Assembly (NCBI GenBank): GCA_046758085.1
Contig: JBHHZP010000015.1
Coordinates: 1 to 36,511, forward strand
From: VRUB01 sp046758085
GTDB taxonomy: Bacteria > Pseudomonadota > Gammaproteobacteria > Acidiferrobacterales > SPGG2
Direction: 5' to 3'
Length of the DNA stretch: 36,511 nt
This document shows positions 26,012 to 33,492 of this stretch, in pieces. The notes beneath the pieces are model-generated. The model searched no databases and was not told where the DNA came from. It saw nothing but the letters and a program-made list of their open reading frames with translations. A program made the position numbers and the translations under genes. Within the stretch, counting starts at the first letter, position 1; each line of letters opens with the position of its first letter.

Positions 26012-26893
26012 TCAGTTTTTCTCGAGCACCTTGATCAGAGCGCTGTGATCGAGCTCGCCGCCGCCCTGCTCGATGAGACGCTCGTAGAGACGTAGGTTTA
26101 ACGCTGTCGCGGGCAGCTCGACGCCGAGTTGTTTTGCCAGCTCGAGTGCCTGTGCGAGATCCTTGCGTTGTGTGGTGACCTTGCCGCCGGGTTTGAAGCT
26201 GTCCTCGATCATACGCTTGCCATGCACTTCCAGAATGCGTGAGGCCGCGAACCCGCCGGCCAAGGCCTTGCGCACCCTGGCCGGATCGGTACCGGCGCGC
26301 TTCGCTAGCGTGAGCGCCTCGGCAACGGCACCGATGTTGAGTCCGACGATAATTTGATTGGCGGCCTTGGCGACCTGCCCAGCACCCACATCGCCCACAT
26401 GGGTAATGTTTTCTCCCAGCGCCTCGAAGATGGGCCTGGCGCGAGCGAACGCCGCCTCGCTGCCGCCGACCATGATGGCGAGACTCCCAGCCTCGGCCCC
26501 GACAGTGCCGCCGGAAACCGGGGCATCAAGATACTCTACGCCTTGGGCACTGATCCTTTCGGCGAAGGATCGCGTGGCCATTACCTCGGTCGTTCCCATA
26601 TCGATGACAAGGCCCCCTTTCTGCACACCATGAACGACACCGTTTTCGCCCAGCAGCACCTGCTCCACGGCAGGGGTGTCGGCTACCATGATGAGTACGA
26701 TTGGCGCCTGTCGTGCGAGCGCGCGTGGGGAGTCCGCGGATGTCATACCGAGCGCGGCCAGCTCATCGACTACGCGGCGATTGCGATTAAAGATCACGAG
26801 CTGCGCCCCGGCGCGCTTGAGGTTCAGGCTCATCGGGCGGCCCATGAGGCCGAGGCCGATAAAGCCGATCGTGGTAGCGCTCAGTGTTCTCAT
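26012..26893 (-). CDS. 2-hydroxy-3-oxopropionate (tartronate semialdehyde) reductase-type dehydrogenase
   Basis: The 293-residue NAD-dependent beta-hydroxyacid dehydrogenase has the nucleotide motif GFIGLGLMGRPMSLNLKRAG at residues 10-29, the substrate motif DAPVSGGTVGAEAGSL at 123-138 and the catalytic lysine K176 with N180 in AGQVAKAANQIIVG. Length and motifs match GlxR/GarR, which reduces tartronate semialdehyde to glycerate; 3-hydroxyisobutyrate dehydrogenase is the main alternative. GAGGAG precedes the ATG. It converges with the aminotransferase gene, with only 21 bp between the stops. No glyoxylate carboligase gene, the usual source of tartronate semialdehyde, is in the window. Confidence 0.87.
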   Translation of the reverse strand: MRTLSATTIGFIGLGLMGRPMSLNLKRAGAQLVIFNRNRRVVDELAALGMTSADSPRALARQAPIVLIMVADTPAVEQVLLGENGVVHGVQKGGLVIDMGTTEVMATRSFAERISAQGVEYLDAPVSGGTVGAEAGSLAIMVGGSEAAFARARPIFEALGENITHVGDVGAGQVAKAANQIIVGLNIGAVAEALTLAKRAGTDPARVRKALAGGFAASRILEVHGKRMIEDSFKPGGKVTTQRKDLAQALELAKQLGVELPATALNLRLYERLIEQGGGELDHSALIKVLEKN

Positions 26894-27276
26894 TTCTGGC
26901 TCCTCTGCTTTCCGCGTCGTCAGCGCGCCGCCAAATCATCGGCTAAAATCGCACTGGAGAGTACATATCGGGCCTAATATGATGATACCCTAGCGATCTT
27001 TGAGGCAGAGGTCACGAAGTACGTAACTAGACTGATCGCGGTGGAACGATACAAGGCAGGTGCGGTTCCATCGCTTAATCTCGCTGGACTGTCGGCGCCT
27101 CGCTGTCCAGCTTCGATTGACAGCCCAGGGCAGACCGCCCGTGGCCTGCCCGCTCGCCGGGACGAACGTCCCCTGGACCTTCGTCTTTTTCCGGCTCGCC
27201 CTTGTTGCGCACGCCACCGACGACAGTTTGCAAGCACACCTGCCCCGTACCTCGTAGGACTTAGAAAGGGGGGACC
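26894..27276. promoter_or_regulatory. Divergent intergenic region, 383 bp
   Basis: No gene is supported. It separates the minus-strand reductase from the plus-strand crotonase operon and must hold promoters for both. An AT-richer patch (about 26960-26995) is the best place for the minus-strand promoter. GGGGGGACC lies directly before the crotonase ATG. Confidence 0.4.
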
Positions 27277-28056
27277 ATGCCAGATACCATATTGCTCCAG
27301 CGCGACGGCCCAATCGCAACTGTAGTGCTCAACCGCCCGGAAAAGCACAACGCGCTGACGAAACCCATGTGGCAGCGCCTAGGTGAGACCCTTGAGGTAC
27401 TCTCGTCCGAGGACGAAATCCGCTGCATCGTCTTACGCGGGGCCGGCGAGAAGTCGTTCGCGCCGGGCAATGATATATCCGAGTTCGAGAACGAGCGCTC
27501 GAACGTCGAACAGGCGCGCGCCTACGGCACTATTATGCGCCGCACCTTGCAGGCCTTCGAGTATTGCCAGCATCCCATGGTGGCGTTGATCAAGGGGATT
27601 TGTGTCGGTGGCGGCCTGGAGCTTGCGGCAAACTGTGACCTGCGCATTTGCGGCGAGTCCAGCCGCTTCGGCGTACCTATTAATAAGCTCGGGCTGGTCA
27701 TGGCCCACGCCGAGCTTCGCGGCTTGCTGACGCTTGTGGGCCGCGCGACGGCACTTGAAATGCTGCTGGAGGGCCAGATTTTCGGCGCGCAGGAGGCGAA
27801 GGAGAAAGGACTGGTCACGCGCGTCGTGCCCGATGATCGGGTCGAGCAAGAAGCTTACGCCGCGGCGCAGCGCATTGCCGAAGGCGCGCCGCTGGTTGCG
27901 CGCTGGCACAAAAAGTTCGCCAACCGCTTGGCCGATCCGACGCCGCTGACGGATGAAGAACTCGACGAAGGTTTCGCTTGCTTCGGAACGGAGGATTTCC
28001 AGATCGGCTACCACGCCTTTCTGAACAAGCAGAAACCAGAGTTTAAGGGCAAGTAA
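27277..28056 (+). CDS. Enoyl-CoA hydratase/isomerase (crotonase) family protein
   Basis: The 259-residue protein has the crotonase fold with NRPEKHNALTKPMW at 19-32, the oxyanion-hole segments FAPGNDISEF and GICVGGGLELAANCDLRICG, and the later GRATALEMLLEGQIFGAQEA. One of the two catalytic glutamates of true hydratases is kept (E115 in GGGLE). The second, found in an F-G-x-P-E motif in hydratases, is isoleucine here (FGVPINKLG, I135). It is therefore probably not a simple hydratase but an isomerase, hydrolase, dehalogenase or decarboxylase of the superfamily. A strong purine-rich ribosome site precedes the ATG. It is followed one base after its stop by the CoA-transferase gene, so the two are coupled. 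Confidence 0.9.
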   Translation: MPDTILLQRDGPIATVVLNRPEKHNALTKPMWQRLGETLEVLSSEDEIRCIVLRGAGEKSFAPGNDISEFENERSNVEQARAYGTIMRRTLQAFEYCQHPMVALIKGICVGGGLELAANCDLRICGESSRFGVPINKLGLVMAHAELRGLLTLVGRATALEMLLEGQIFGAQEAKEKGLVTRVVPDDRVEQEAYAAAQRIAEGAPLVARWHKKFANRLADPTPLTDEELDEGFACFGTEDFQIGYHAFLNKQKPEFKGK

Positions 28057-28057
28057 T

Positions 28058-29254
28058 ATGGGGCCGCTCCATGGTGTAAAAGTCATCGAGTTCGCGCACA
28101 TCATGGCCGGACCTACGTGCGGTCTAATGCTGGCGGACATGGGTGCAGACGTGATCAAGGTGGAGAAGGTGCCGGGAGGCGATGATACGCGTCGCTCGGT
28201 ACCGCCTGCGATAGATGGGGAATCCGCGGCCTTCCTGATCATGAATCGCAACAAGCGCGGCATCGCGGTGGATTTGAAGCGCGACGCGGGGCGCGAGCTT
28301 GGGCGCAGGCTCATAGCCGACGCCAATATCGTGATCGAAAACTTCCGCAAAGGCACCATGGACCGGCTCGGGCTCGGCTATGATGCGCTGCGCGCGACGA
28401 ATCCAGGCGTTGTCTACTGCGAGGTGTCCGGCTTTGGCCGTACCGGACCGTACTCGGATCGGGGCGGTTTCGATCTGATCGCCCAGGGGATGTCGGGTCT
28501 GATGAGCATCACCGGAGAAGGCCCGGGCCGGCCGCCGGTAAAGTGTGGCGCGCCCATGACCGACATCACCGCCGGCATCCTGGCGGCCATGGCGGTGCTG
28601 GCGGCCTACGTTCATCGCCTCAAGACCGGCGAGGGGCAGCGCGTCGACACCTCGTTGTTTGAGGCCGGGATCGTGCATACCTATTGGCAGTCGGCGATCA
28701 CCTTTGCCACTGGCCATCCACCCCGACCGATGGGCTCGGCGCATCCGCTGAACGCCCCGTATCAGGCGTTTCAAACCATGGACGGATGGATCACGGTGGG
28801 TGCGGCGAACCAGGCGAACTGGCTCAAGTTCGTGGATGCATTGGACGCCGGCGCGTTAAGAGAAGATACTCGGTTCGACACCAACGATGCACGCATGCGC
28901 AACCTGGAGGCGCTGGCGGCGCTGCTGACACCCATTTTCAAGAAGCGGACGACACAGGAATGGCTCTCGCGCCTGGAGGCCGCGGGAGTACCGGGTGGGC
29001 CGGTGCTGGACATCGCCCAGATGCATACCGACCCGCAGGTGCTGGCGCGCGAGATGGTCCAGTCGGTCCCGCACACGCGACTGGGCGAGACCAAGACCAT
29101 CGGCCCACCGGTCAAGTTCTCCGCCACCGCCGGGGGAATCATGCGTGGTGCACCGATTCTGGGCGAGCACACGCGCGAGGTGATGCGGGAGTATGGCTAT
29201 ACTGACGGGGAAATCGAGGCGTTGGCTGCCGATGGCACGGTGATCGCAGTCTGA
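28058..29254 (+). CDS. Class III (CaiB/BaiF) CoA-transferase
   Basis: The 398-residue enzyme moves CoA between carboxylic acids. It starts GVKVIEFAHIMAGPTCGLML, then LADMGADVIKVEKVPGGDDT and NRNKRGIAVDLK, all family hallmarks. The catalytic aspartate, which forms the enzyme-CoA anhydride, is D169 in GAPMTDITAGIL. Known members act on formyl-CoA/oxalate, carnitine, succinyl-CoA/malate or mesaconate; the sequence alone does not pick one. Being directly coupled to the crotonase gene, it probably makes the CoA thioester that the crotonase uses. A second member of the family is at 30338 on the other strand. Confidence 0.92.
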   Translation: MGPLHGVKVIEFAHIMAGPTCGLMLADMGADVIKVEKVPGGDDTRRSVPPAIDGESAAFLIMNRNKRGIAVDLKRDAGRELGRRLIADANIVIENFRKGTMDRLGLGYDALRATNPGVVYCEVSGFGRTGPYSDRGGFDLIAQGMSGLMSITGEGPGRPPVKCGAPMTDITAGILAAMAVLAAYVHRLKTGEGQRVDTSLFEAGIVHTYWQSAITFATGHPPRPMGSAHPLNAPYQAFQTMDGWITVGAANQANWLKFVDALDAGALREDTRFDTNDARMRNLEALAALLTPIFKKRTTQEWLSRLEAAGVPGGPVLDIAQMHTDPQVLAREMVQSVPHTRLGETKTIGPPVKFSATAGGIMRGAPILGEHTREVMREYGYTDGEIEALAADGTVIAV

Positions 29255-29355
29255 GCGCCAGCAATTGCTTTCCAACGCTGAGAGCGGGTGCCCAGCGAGA
29301 CGCCCGAGGGTGTCAGCTACCGTTTTTTACGCTTAGTAATGACAACCGGTCCGAT

Positions 29356-30267
29356 ATGAACAAGCCACAGTCTTTCTCCGGCGTGCTGTCGCCGGTGCTG
29401 ACACCCTTCAATGAAGACTTGAGCCCCGATACCGAGCGCTTCGTCGCGCACTGCCGCTGGTTGCTCGAGCAGGGCGCGACCGGACTGGCCGTGTTCGGCA
29501 CAACCAGCGAAGCGAACTCGCTTTCTGTCGAAGAACGCCTGGAGTTACTGGATGCCCTGATTGCCGACGGCATCGCGCCGGCACAGCTCATGCCCGGCAC
29601 CGGCTGCTGTGCGTTGACCGACACCGTGCGGCTCACCCGCCACGCCGTGAGCAAAGGCTGCGCTGGCGTGCTGCTGTTGCCGCCGTTCTATTACAAGGGG
29701 GTCAGCGACGACGGCTTGTACGCCAACGTCGCCGAGGTCATCGAGCGCGTCGGCGACGATCGCCTGCGTATCTACCTCTATCACTTTCCAGCTATGGCTG
29801 TGATCGGCTACAGCCTCGATCTGATCGGGAGATTGATCAAGGACTACCCCTCTGTGGTGATTGGCCTCAAGGACAGCTCCGGCGACTGGAGCAACACCGA
29901 GGCGATCCTCGAACGTTTTCCCGGTTTTGGTGTGTTCCCCGGCTCGGAGGTGTTTCTGCTACAGGGTCTGCGCGCGGGCGCTGCCGGGTGCATCACGGCG
30001 ACGGCCAACGTAAACGTGTCAATGGTGCGCAACCTCTACGATCGCTGGCAGACGCCGGCGGCCGATGCGCTGCAAGACGAGATCACGGCGTTGAGGAACA
30101 CGATCCACGCCTACCCGATGATCCCGGCGCTGAAGCAGATTATCGCGCACTATCGCAACGACGCGGCCTGGCGCGCGGTGCGACCGCCGCTGGTGCGTTT
30201 GTCCGCGGCGCAAGCGCGATCACTTATAGCGGATCTGGAGCAGAAAAAGTTCGCACTGGCGGCATGA
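29356..30267 (+). CDS. Dihydrodipicolinate synthase (DapA) family lyase/aldolase
   Basis: The 303-residue TIM-barrel protein has the Schiff-base lysine K172 in VVIGLKDSSGDWSN and the catalytic tyrosine Y142 in IYLYHFPAM. The carboxylate-binding loop is VFGTTSEANSLSVEERLEL. The family cleaves or joins pyruvate-like 2-oxo acids with aldehydes (DHDPS, N-acetylneuraminate lyase, 4-hydroxy-2-oxoglutarate aldolase, keto-deoxy-sugar-acid dehydratases). The catabolic context and lack of other lysine genes suggest a degradative lyase giving pyruvate or a related 2-oxo acid. It follows the CoA-transferase by 101 bp on the same strand. No strong ribosome site precedes the ATG. Confidence 0.9.
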   Translation: MNKPQSFSGVLSPVLTPFNEDLSPDTERFVAHCRWLLEQGATGLAVFGTTSEANSLSVEERLELLDALIADGIAPAQLMPGTGCCALTDTVRLTRHAVSKGCAGVLLLPPFYYKGVSDDGLYANVAEVIERVGDDRLRIYLYHFPAMAVIGYSLDLIGRLIKDYPSVVIGLKDSSGDWSNTEAILERFPGFGVFPGSEVFLLQGLRAGAAGCITATANVNVSMVRNLYDRWQTPAADALQDEITALRNTIHAYPMIPALKQIIAHYRNDAAWRAVRPPLVRLSAAQARSLIADLEQKKFALAA

Positions 30268-30337
30268 TATCTATGTAGAGCGGCAGCGACCCTGTAGCGG
30301 AGCAAGCGCACGATGCAGTGGTCCTCGGTCCTTTTTT

Positions 30338-31528
30338 CTACAAAACCTCGTCATGGCGCAGCTCATCGATCTCTGTTGCGCTCATGTGTAGCCAATCGGA
30401 TAGGACTGCGGCCGTGTGTGCGCCGAGCACAGGGGGCGCGGCGTCGACGGCCCCGGGTGTATCGGAGAGCTTGATCGGGTTGCCGGTCACACTGATGGTG
30501 CCGGCCTTTGTGTGCTGGAGCTCGACTACCATGTCGCGCGCCAACACCTGCGGGTCCTTGAAGACCTCCTCGACCGTTTGAATCGGCCCGCAGGGCACCC
30601 CCTGTGGCCGCAGCGTGTCGATCCACTCCCGCGTCGTCTTTTGCATAATGAGCGGCTGCAGCAAGGCGCGCAGCTGCCGGTTATGCTTCACGCGATCGGG
30701 GTTGGTGCGAAAGCGCTCGTCATCGGCCAATGATTCCAGCTCCACGGCCGCGCAGAAGCGCCGCCACATCGAGTCATTGCCGCAGCCGAGATTGATATAA
30801 CCATCGCGGCACTGGAAGGTCTCGTAAGGCGCGATGGTGGGGTGCCGGTTACCGGTGCGGGTCGGGCTTTCACCGGTAGCGAAGTAGATGCCGGCCTGGT
30901 AAGCGAGCAGGGCGACCTGGCAGTCGAGCATGCCGATATCGACCTTCTGTCCCTGCCCGCTGTGGGTACGGGCAAGCAGGGCCAACAATATGCCCTGGAA
31001 TGCCATCATGCCGGCAATGATATCGGCCTGCGAGGTGCCGACCTTGTACGGCGGTCCATCGGTTTCACCGGTCAGGCTCGCGATGCCCCCTTCTCCCTGG
31101 ACGATCAGGTCATAGCCCGGCAGCTTCGCTTTCGGACCGGTGTGGCCATATCCGGATATGGAGCAGTAAACCAGGCGCGGATTGATTGCTTTCACGCTCT
31201 CGTAATCATACCCAAAGGCCTCCATTTGCCCGGGGCGGAAGTTCTCCACCATGATATCCGCGGTCTCCAGCATGCGGCCGAGGATGCGTAGACCTTGCGC
31301 GTGCTTGAGATTTAAGGTCATGCTGCGCTTGTTGCGATTGATGCTCATAAAGTAGGCGCTCTCGCCGTTGATGAACGGCGGACCGTAACCGCGGGTGTCG
31401 TCGCCCGACCCGGGCCGCTCGACCTTCACCACATCGGCACCCATGTCGGCGAGCAGCATCGAGCAGTACGGTCCGGCAAGGACACGGGTGAGATCCAGAA
31501 TCTTGAGCCCCTCCAACGGTTTCCGCAT
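30338..31528 (-). CDS. Second class III (CaiB/BaiF) CoA-transferase
   Basis: The 396-residue enzyme shares the family hallmarks with the one at 28058: GLKILDLTRVLAGPYCSMLL, ADMGADVVKVERPGSGDDTR, NRNKRSMTLNLK and the catalytic aspartate D169 in TSQADIIAGMMA. The two are clearly different subgroups rather than recent copies. ATG 31528 is chosen over an upstream TTG because AGGAG lies nine bases ahead of it. It converges with the DapA-family gene, 70 bp apart. Upstream on the same strand is the ATP-grasp gene, about 180 bp away, which may share its transcript. The substrate is unknown. Confidence 0.92.
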   Translation of the reverse strand: MRKPLEGLKILDLTRVLAGPYCSMLLADMGADVVKVERPGSGDDTRGYGPPFINGESAYFMSINRNKRSMTLNLKHAQGLRILGRMLETADIMVENFRPGQMEAFGYDYESVKAINPRLVYCSISGYGHTGPKAKLPGYDLIVQGEGGIASLTGETDGPPYKVGTSQADIIAGMMAFQGILLALLARTHSGQGQKVDIGMLDCQVALLAYQAGIYFATGESPTRTGNRHPTIAPYETFQCRDGYINLGCGNDSMWRRFCAAVELESLADDERFRTNPDRVKHNRQLRALLQPLIMQKTTREWIDTLRPQGVPCGPIQTVEEVFKDPQVLARDMVVELQHTKAGTISVTGNPIKLSDTPGAVDAAPPVLGAHTAAVLSDWLHMSATEIDELRHDEVL

Positions 31529-31709
31529 GACTTGGTTCTCCTGCAAGCAAGGTTGCGTCGGGCCTGGGCGTTAGCGCCCGTCGGTCGGCTAGCGCCGATC
31601 GGGATAATACCATTGGAGCGGATTCACCGTGCGGCGGCTGCTACACCAGCCGGGGTGAGATGGAAACGATGCGCAGCGGCGCCCGTGATGACGGGTGCCC
31701 ACGCTGCGC

Positions 31710-32675
31710 TCAGGAGGCGACCGCGTGTCTTTGGCCGTTGCCGGAGACCGCAAGGCGCTCGAGTTCGCGCCCAAGATACTGCGCCACTGCCCGCATTCCG
31801 TACACTCCAGCCGTGGCTTCGGCCTCGGCATTGTAGTTCGTGTTGGTGTTGATGTCGTAGGTATAGAGCTGCCCCTTCTTGTCGAGGATGAACTCGATGC
31901 CGGCAATATGGATGCCGTTGGCCGCGATGAAGCGCTGATAACGCTCGAGGATCGGGTGGTTAAAACCCTTCACGATTCGAAACTTCGACGTCGGTGCCTC
32001 GGTCGTCGGGCAAAAGGCGTCCCCTGTCTGGCACTCGTCCGCCGGACACAGCAGGAACCCCTGCGAGGTATCCGCGCGCACCGCATAGAGAAACTCGCGA
32101 CCGACAAACTCGCAGCGTGTAATAAACGGCTCCGGTGACTCGATATACTCTTGCACCAGCGTGATGCCGTCTATGGGTTGCTCAAATTCGGGACTGCTGG
32201 CGTACTCCTTCAATGCATCGGTGCTGTCAAAGAGCCGCACACCCAGGCCCTTGCCGCCACGGTTGTGTTTCGTGATGAAGGGCCCGTCGAAGCCGCGTGC
32301 CGCCTCGATAATCTCGTCGTGGCCGATGGCCGCGACCGTGCGCGGCGTGCGAATACCGTATGTATTCAACGCCGCATACTGCGCGACCTTGCTGATCTCG
32401 AGCTGCAGCGCCCGGCTGGTGTTGAGCACGCGCCGGCCATGACCCTCGAGCCAGGCGAGCACCGCCGCGGTGTACTCGGCGGCGTAACGGTGATCGCGCG
32501 TGTGTGACGACGCGCTCATGCGATTGTAGAACACGCCCTCCGGCGGCGGTGCGCTCAGATCAAGCTTGCCGCGGTCGAGAAACCATTCCTGGTAAGGCAG
32601 CCCCAAATGCTCCAGCTGTGCGCGCAACGGCGCAGTCCAATCGCCGTTTTCGTGAATTATGTATATTTCATGCAT
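31710..32675 (-). CDS. RimK-like ATP-grasp ligase
   Basis: The 321-residue protein has an ATP-grasp fold. The glycine-rich ATP loop is PFITKHNRGGKGLGVRLFD (about 132-150), the adenine-hinge segment is LVQEYIESPEPFITRCEF, and the metal-binding end is GIEFILDKKGQLYTYDINTN followed by T-N-Y-N. Such enzymes join a carboxylate to an amine or thiol through an acyl-phosphate, as in RimK, glutathione-type and peptide-tag ligases. The substrate is not recognisable. The frame is open to a TTG at 32702, but the ATG at 32675 gives a compact N-terminus (MHEIYIIHENGDW); neither has a clear ribosome site. The C-terminus ends with a short polar tail. It is the only biosynthetic-looking gene in the catabolic stretch. 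Confidence 0.87.
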   Translation of the reverse strand: MHEIYIIHENGDWTAPLRAQLEHLGLPYQEWFLDRGKLDLSAPPPEGVFYNRMSASSHTRDHRYAAEYTAAVLAWLEGHGRRVLNTSRALQLEISKVAQYAALNTYGIRTPRTVAAIGHDEIIEAARGFDGPFITKHNRGGKGLGVRLFDSTDALKEYASSPEFEQPIDGITLVQEYIESPEPFITRCEFVGREFLYAVRADTSQGFLLCPADECQTGDAFCPTTEAPTSKFRIVKGFNHPILERYQRFIAANGIHIAGIEFILDKKGQLYTYDINTNTNYNAEAEATAGVYGMRAVAQYLGRELERLAVSGNGQRHAVAS

Positions 32676-33492
32676 GGTCGTATCGCCGGTGTAAGAAATC
32701 AAAATTCTAGAGTTTGATCGCGCTCCACGTGGGAGCAGGGGGTCGGGGGAACGTCGTGGGTGCTTCGAGAAACTTGGTGCGATTAGCTACTGGCTGAAAA
32801 CCATGCACGCGCGCTCCCCCTTGTACAGCCGCATGTACAGGGGTCGCACATCATCATGCTGCAAAAGCGCGCGTTGGTGTTGGCCGAGTGCATGCCGGAA
32901 TGCTAACAACGCCCGGCGCTGCCCGCAACGCACAGGGGGACTCATCGCCGGGTGTGGCAATACTTTTTCGTTATATGTTTATAACTGTTCGTTCTAACTG
33001 GCGCTGCGTGCCGGCTGCGAACCGGCCCATCCGATGTCCCTTACACTTGGTGGGGTTTGCCTAACCGACCGTGGTTGGCCAGCAGCTGCGGCACCCGCAG
33101 CAGGGTGGAGTGGTCCATGCCGGCCCATCCGCAAACTAGTCGTTGTATTTGTCTGGTTGTGACAATTGCCACAAGCGAGCCGACCCGATACCGCGTGCAT
33201 TCCTATACTGGAATTGAAAGTTCAGGGGCTGAGCGTCCAAGGGAGTGCGTGGCAATACTCAAAATGTCACAATGCGGCTGCCGGCCGGGTTCGTGTGTAA
33301 CAACTCGCATTCATGAGCACCCAGGCTCATAATGAAATCCTGCATTCAGGTGGTACTGGTCATCACCGGATTCAGGGCGAACCTGAGGAACCGGGCAGGG
33401 GGGTGATCTCATGACACGGTCGTCCAACACAATTTCTTTCTCCCGCCAGACGGTGGGCTCTCCGACGACTCCCCAAGAAAGGAGCTACGACT
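32676..33492. other. Non-coding gap, about 0.8 kb
   Basis: No supported gene was found. The visible structure is small: a stem GCTCC/GGAGC around ACGTG near 32725, an AT-rich stem GTTATA/TATAAC (32970-32985) and a 12-bp direct repeat CCGGCCCATCCG at 33022-33033 and 33120-33131. The stretch 33000-33200 could be a decayed fragment, but no protein family was recognised. The right end has AAAGGAG eight bases before the CHAT gene start. Confidence 0.4.

Noticed and set aside
30320..30340. T-run at 30331-30336 as an intrinsic terminator between the convergent DapA-like and CoA-transferase genes
   Set aside because: No stable stem directly precedes the T-run on the plus strand.
33000..33200. Minus-strand peptide in the gap before the CHAT gene as a transposase C-terminus
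   Set aside because: There is no catalytic motif, no terminal repeats and no supporting frame of useful length.
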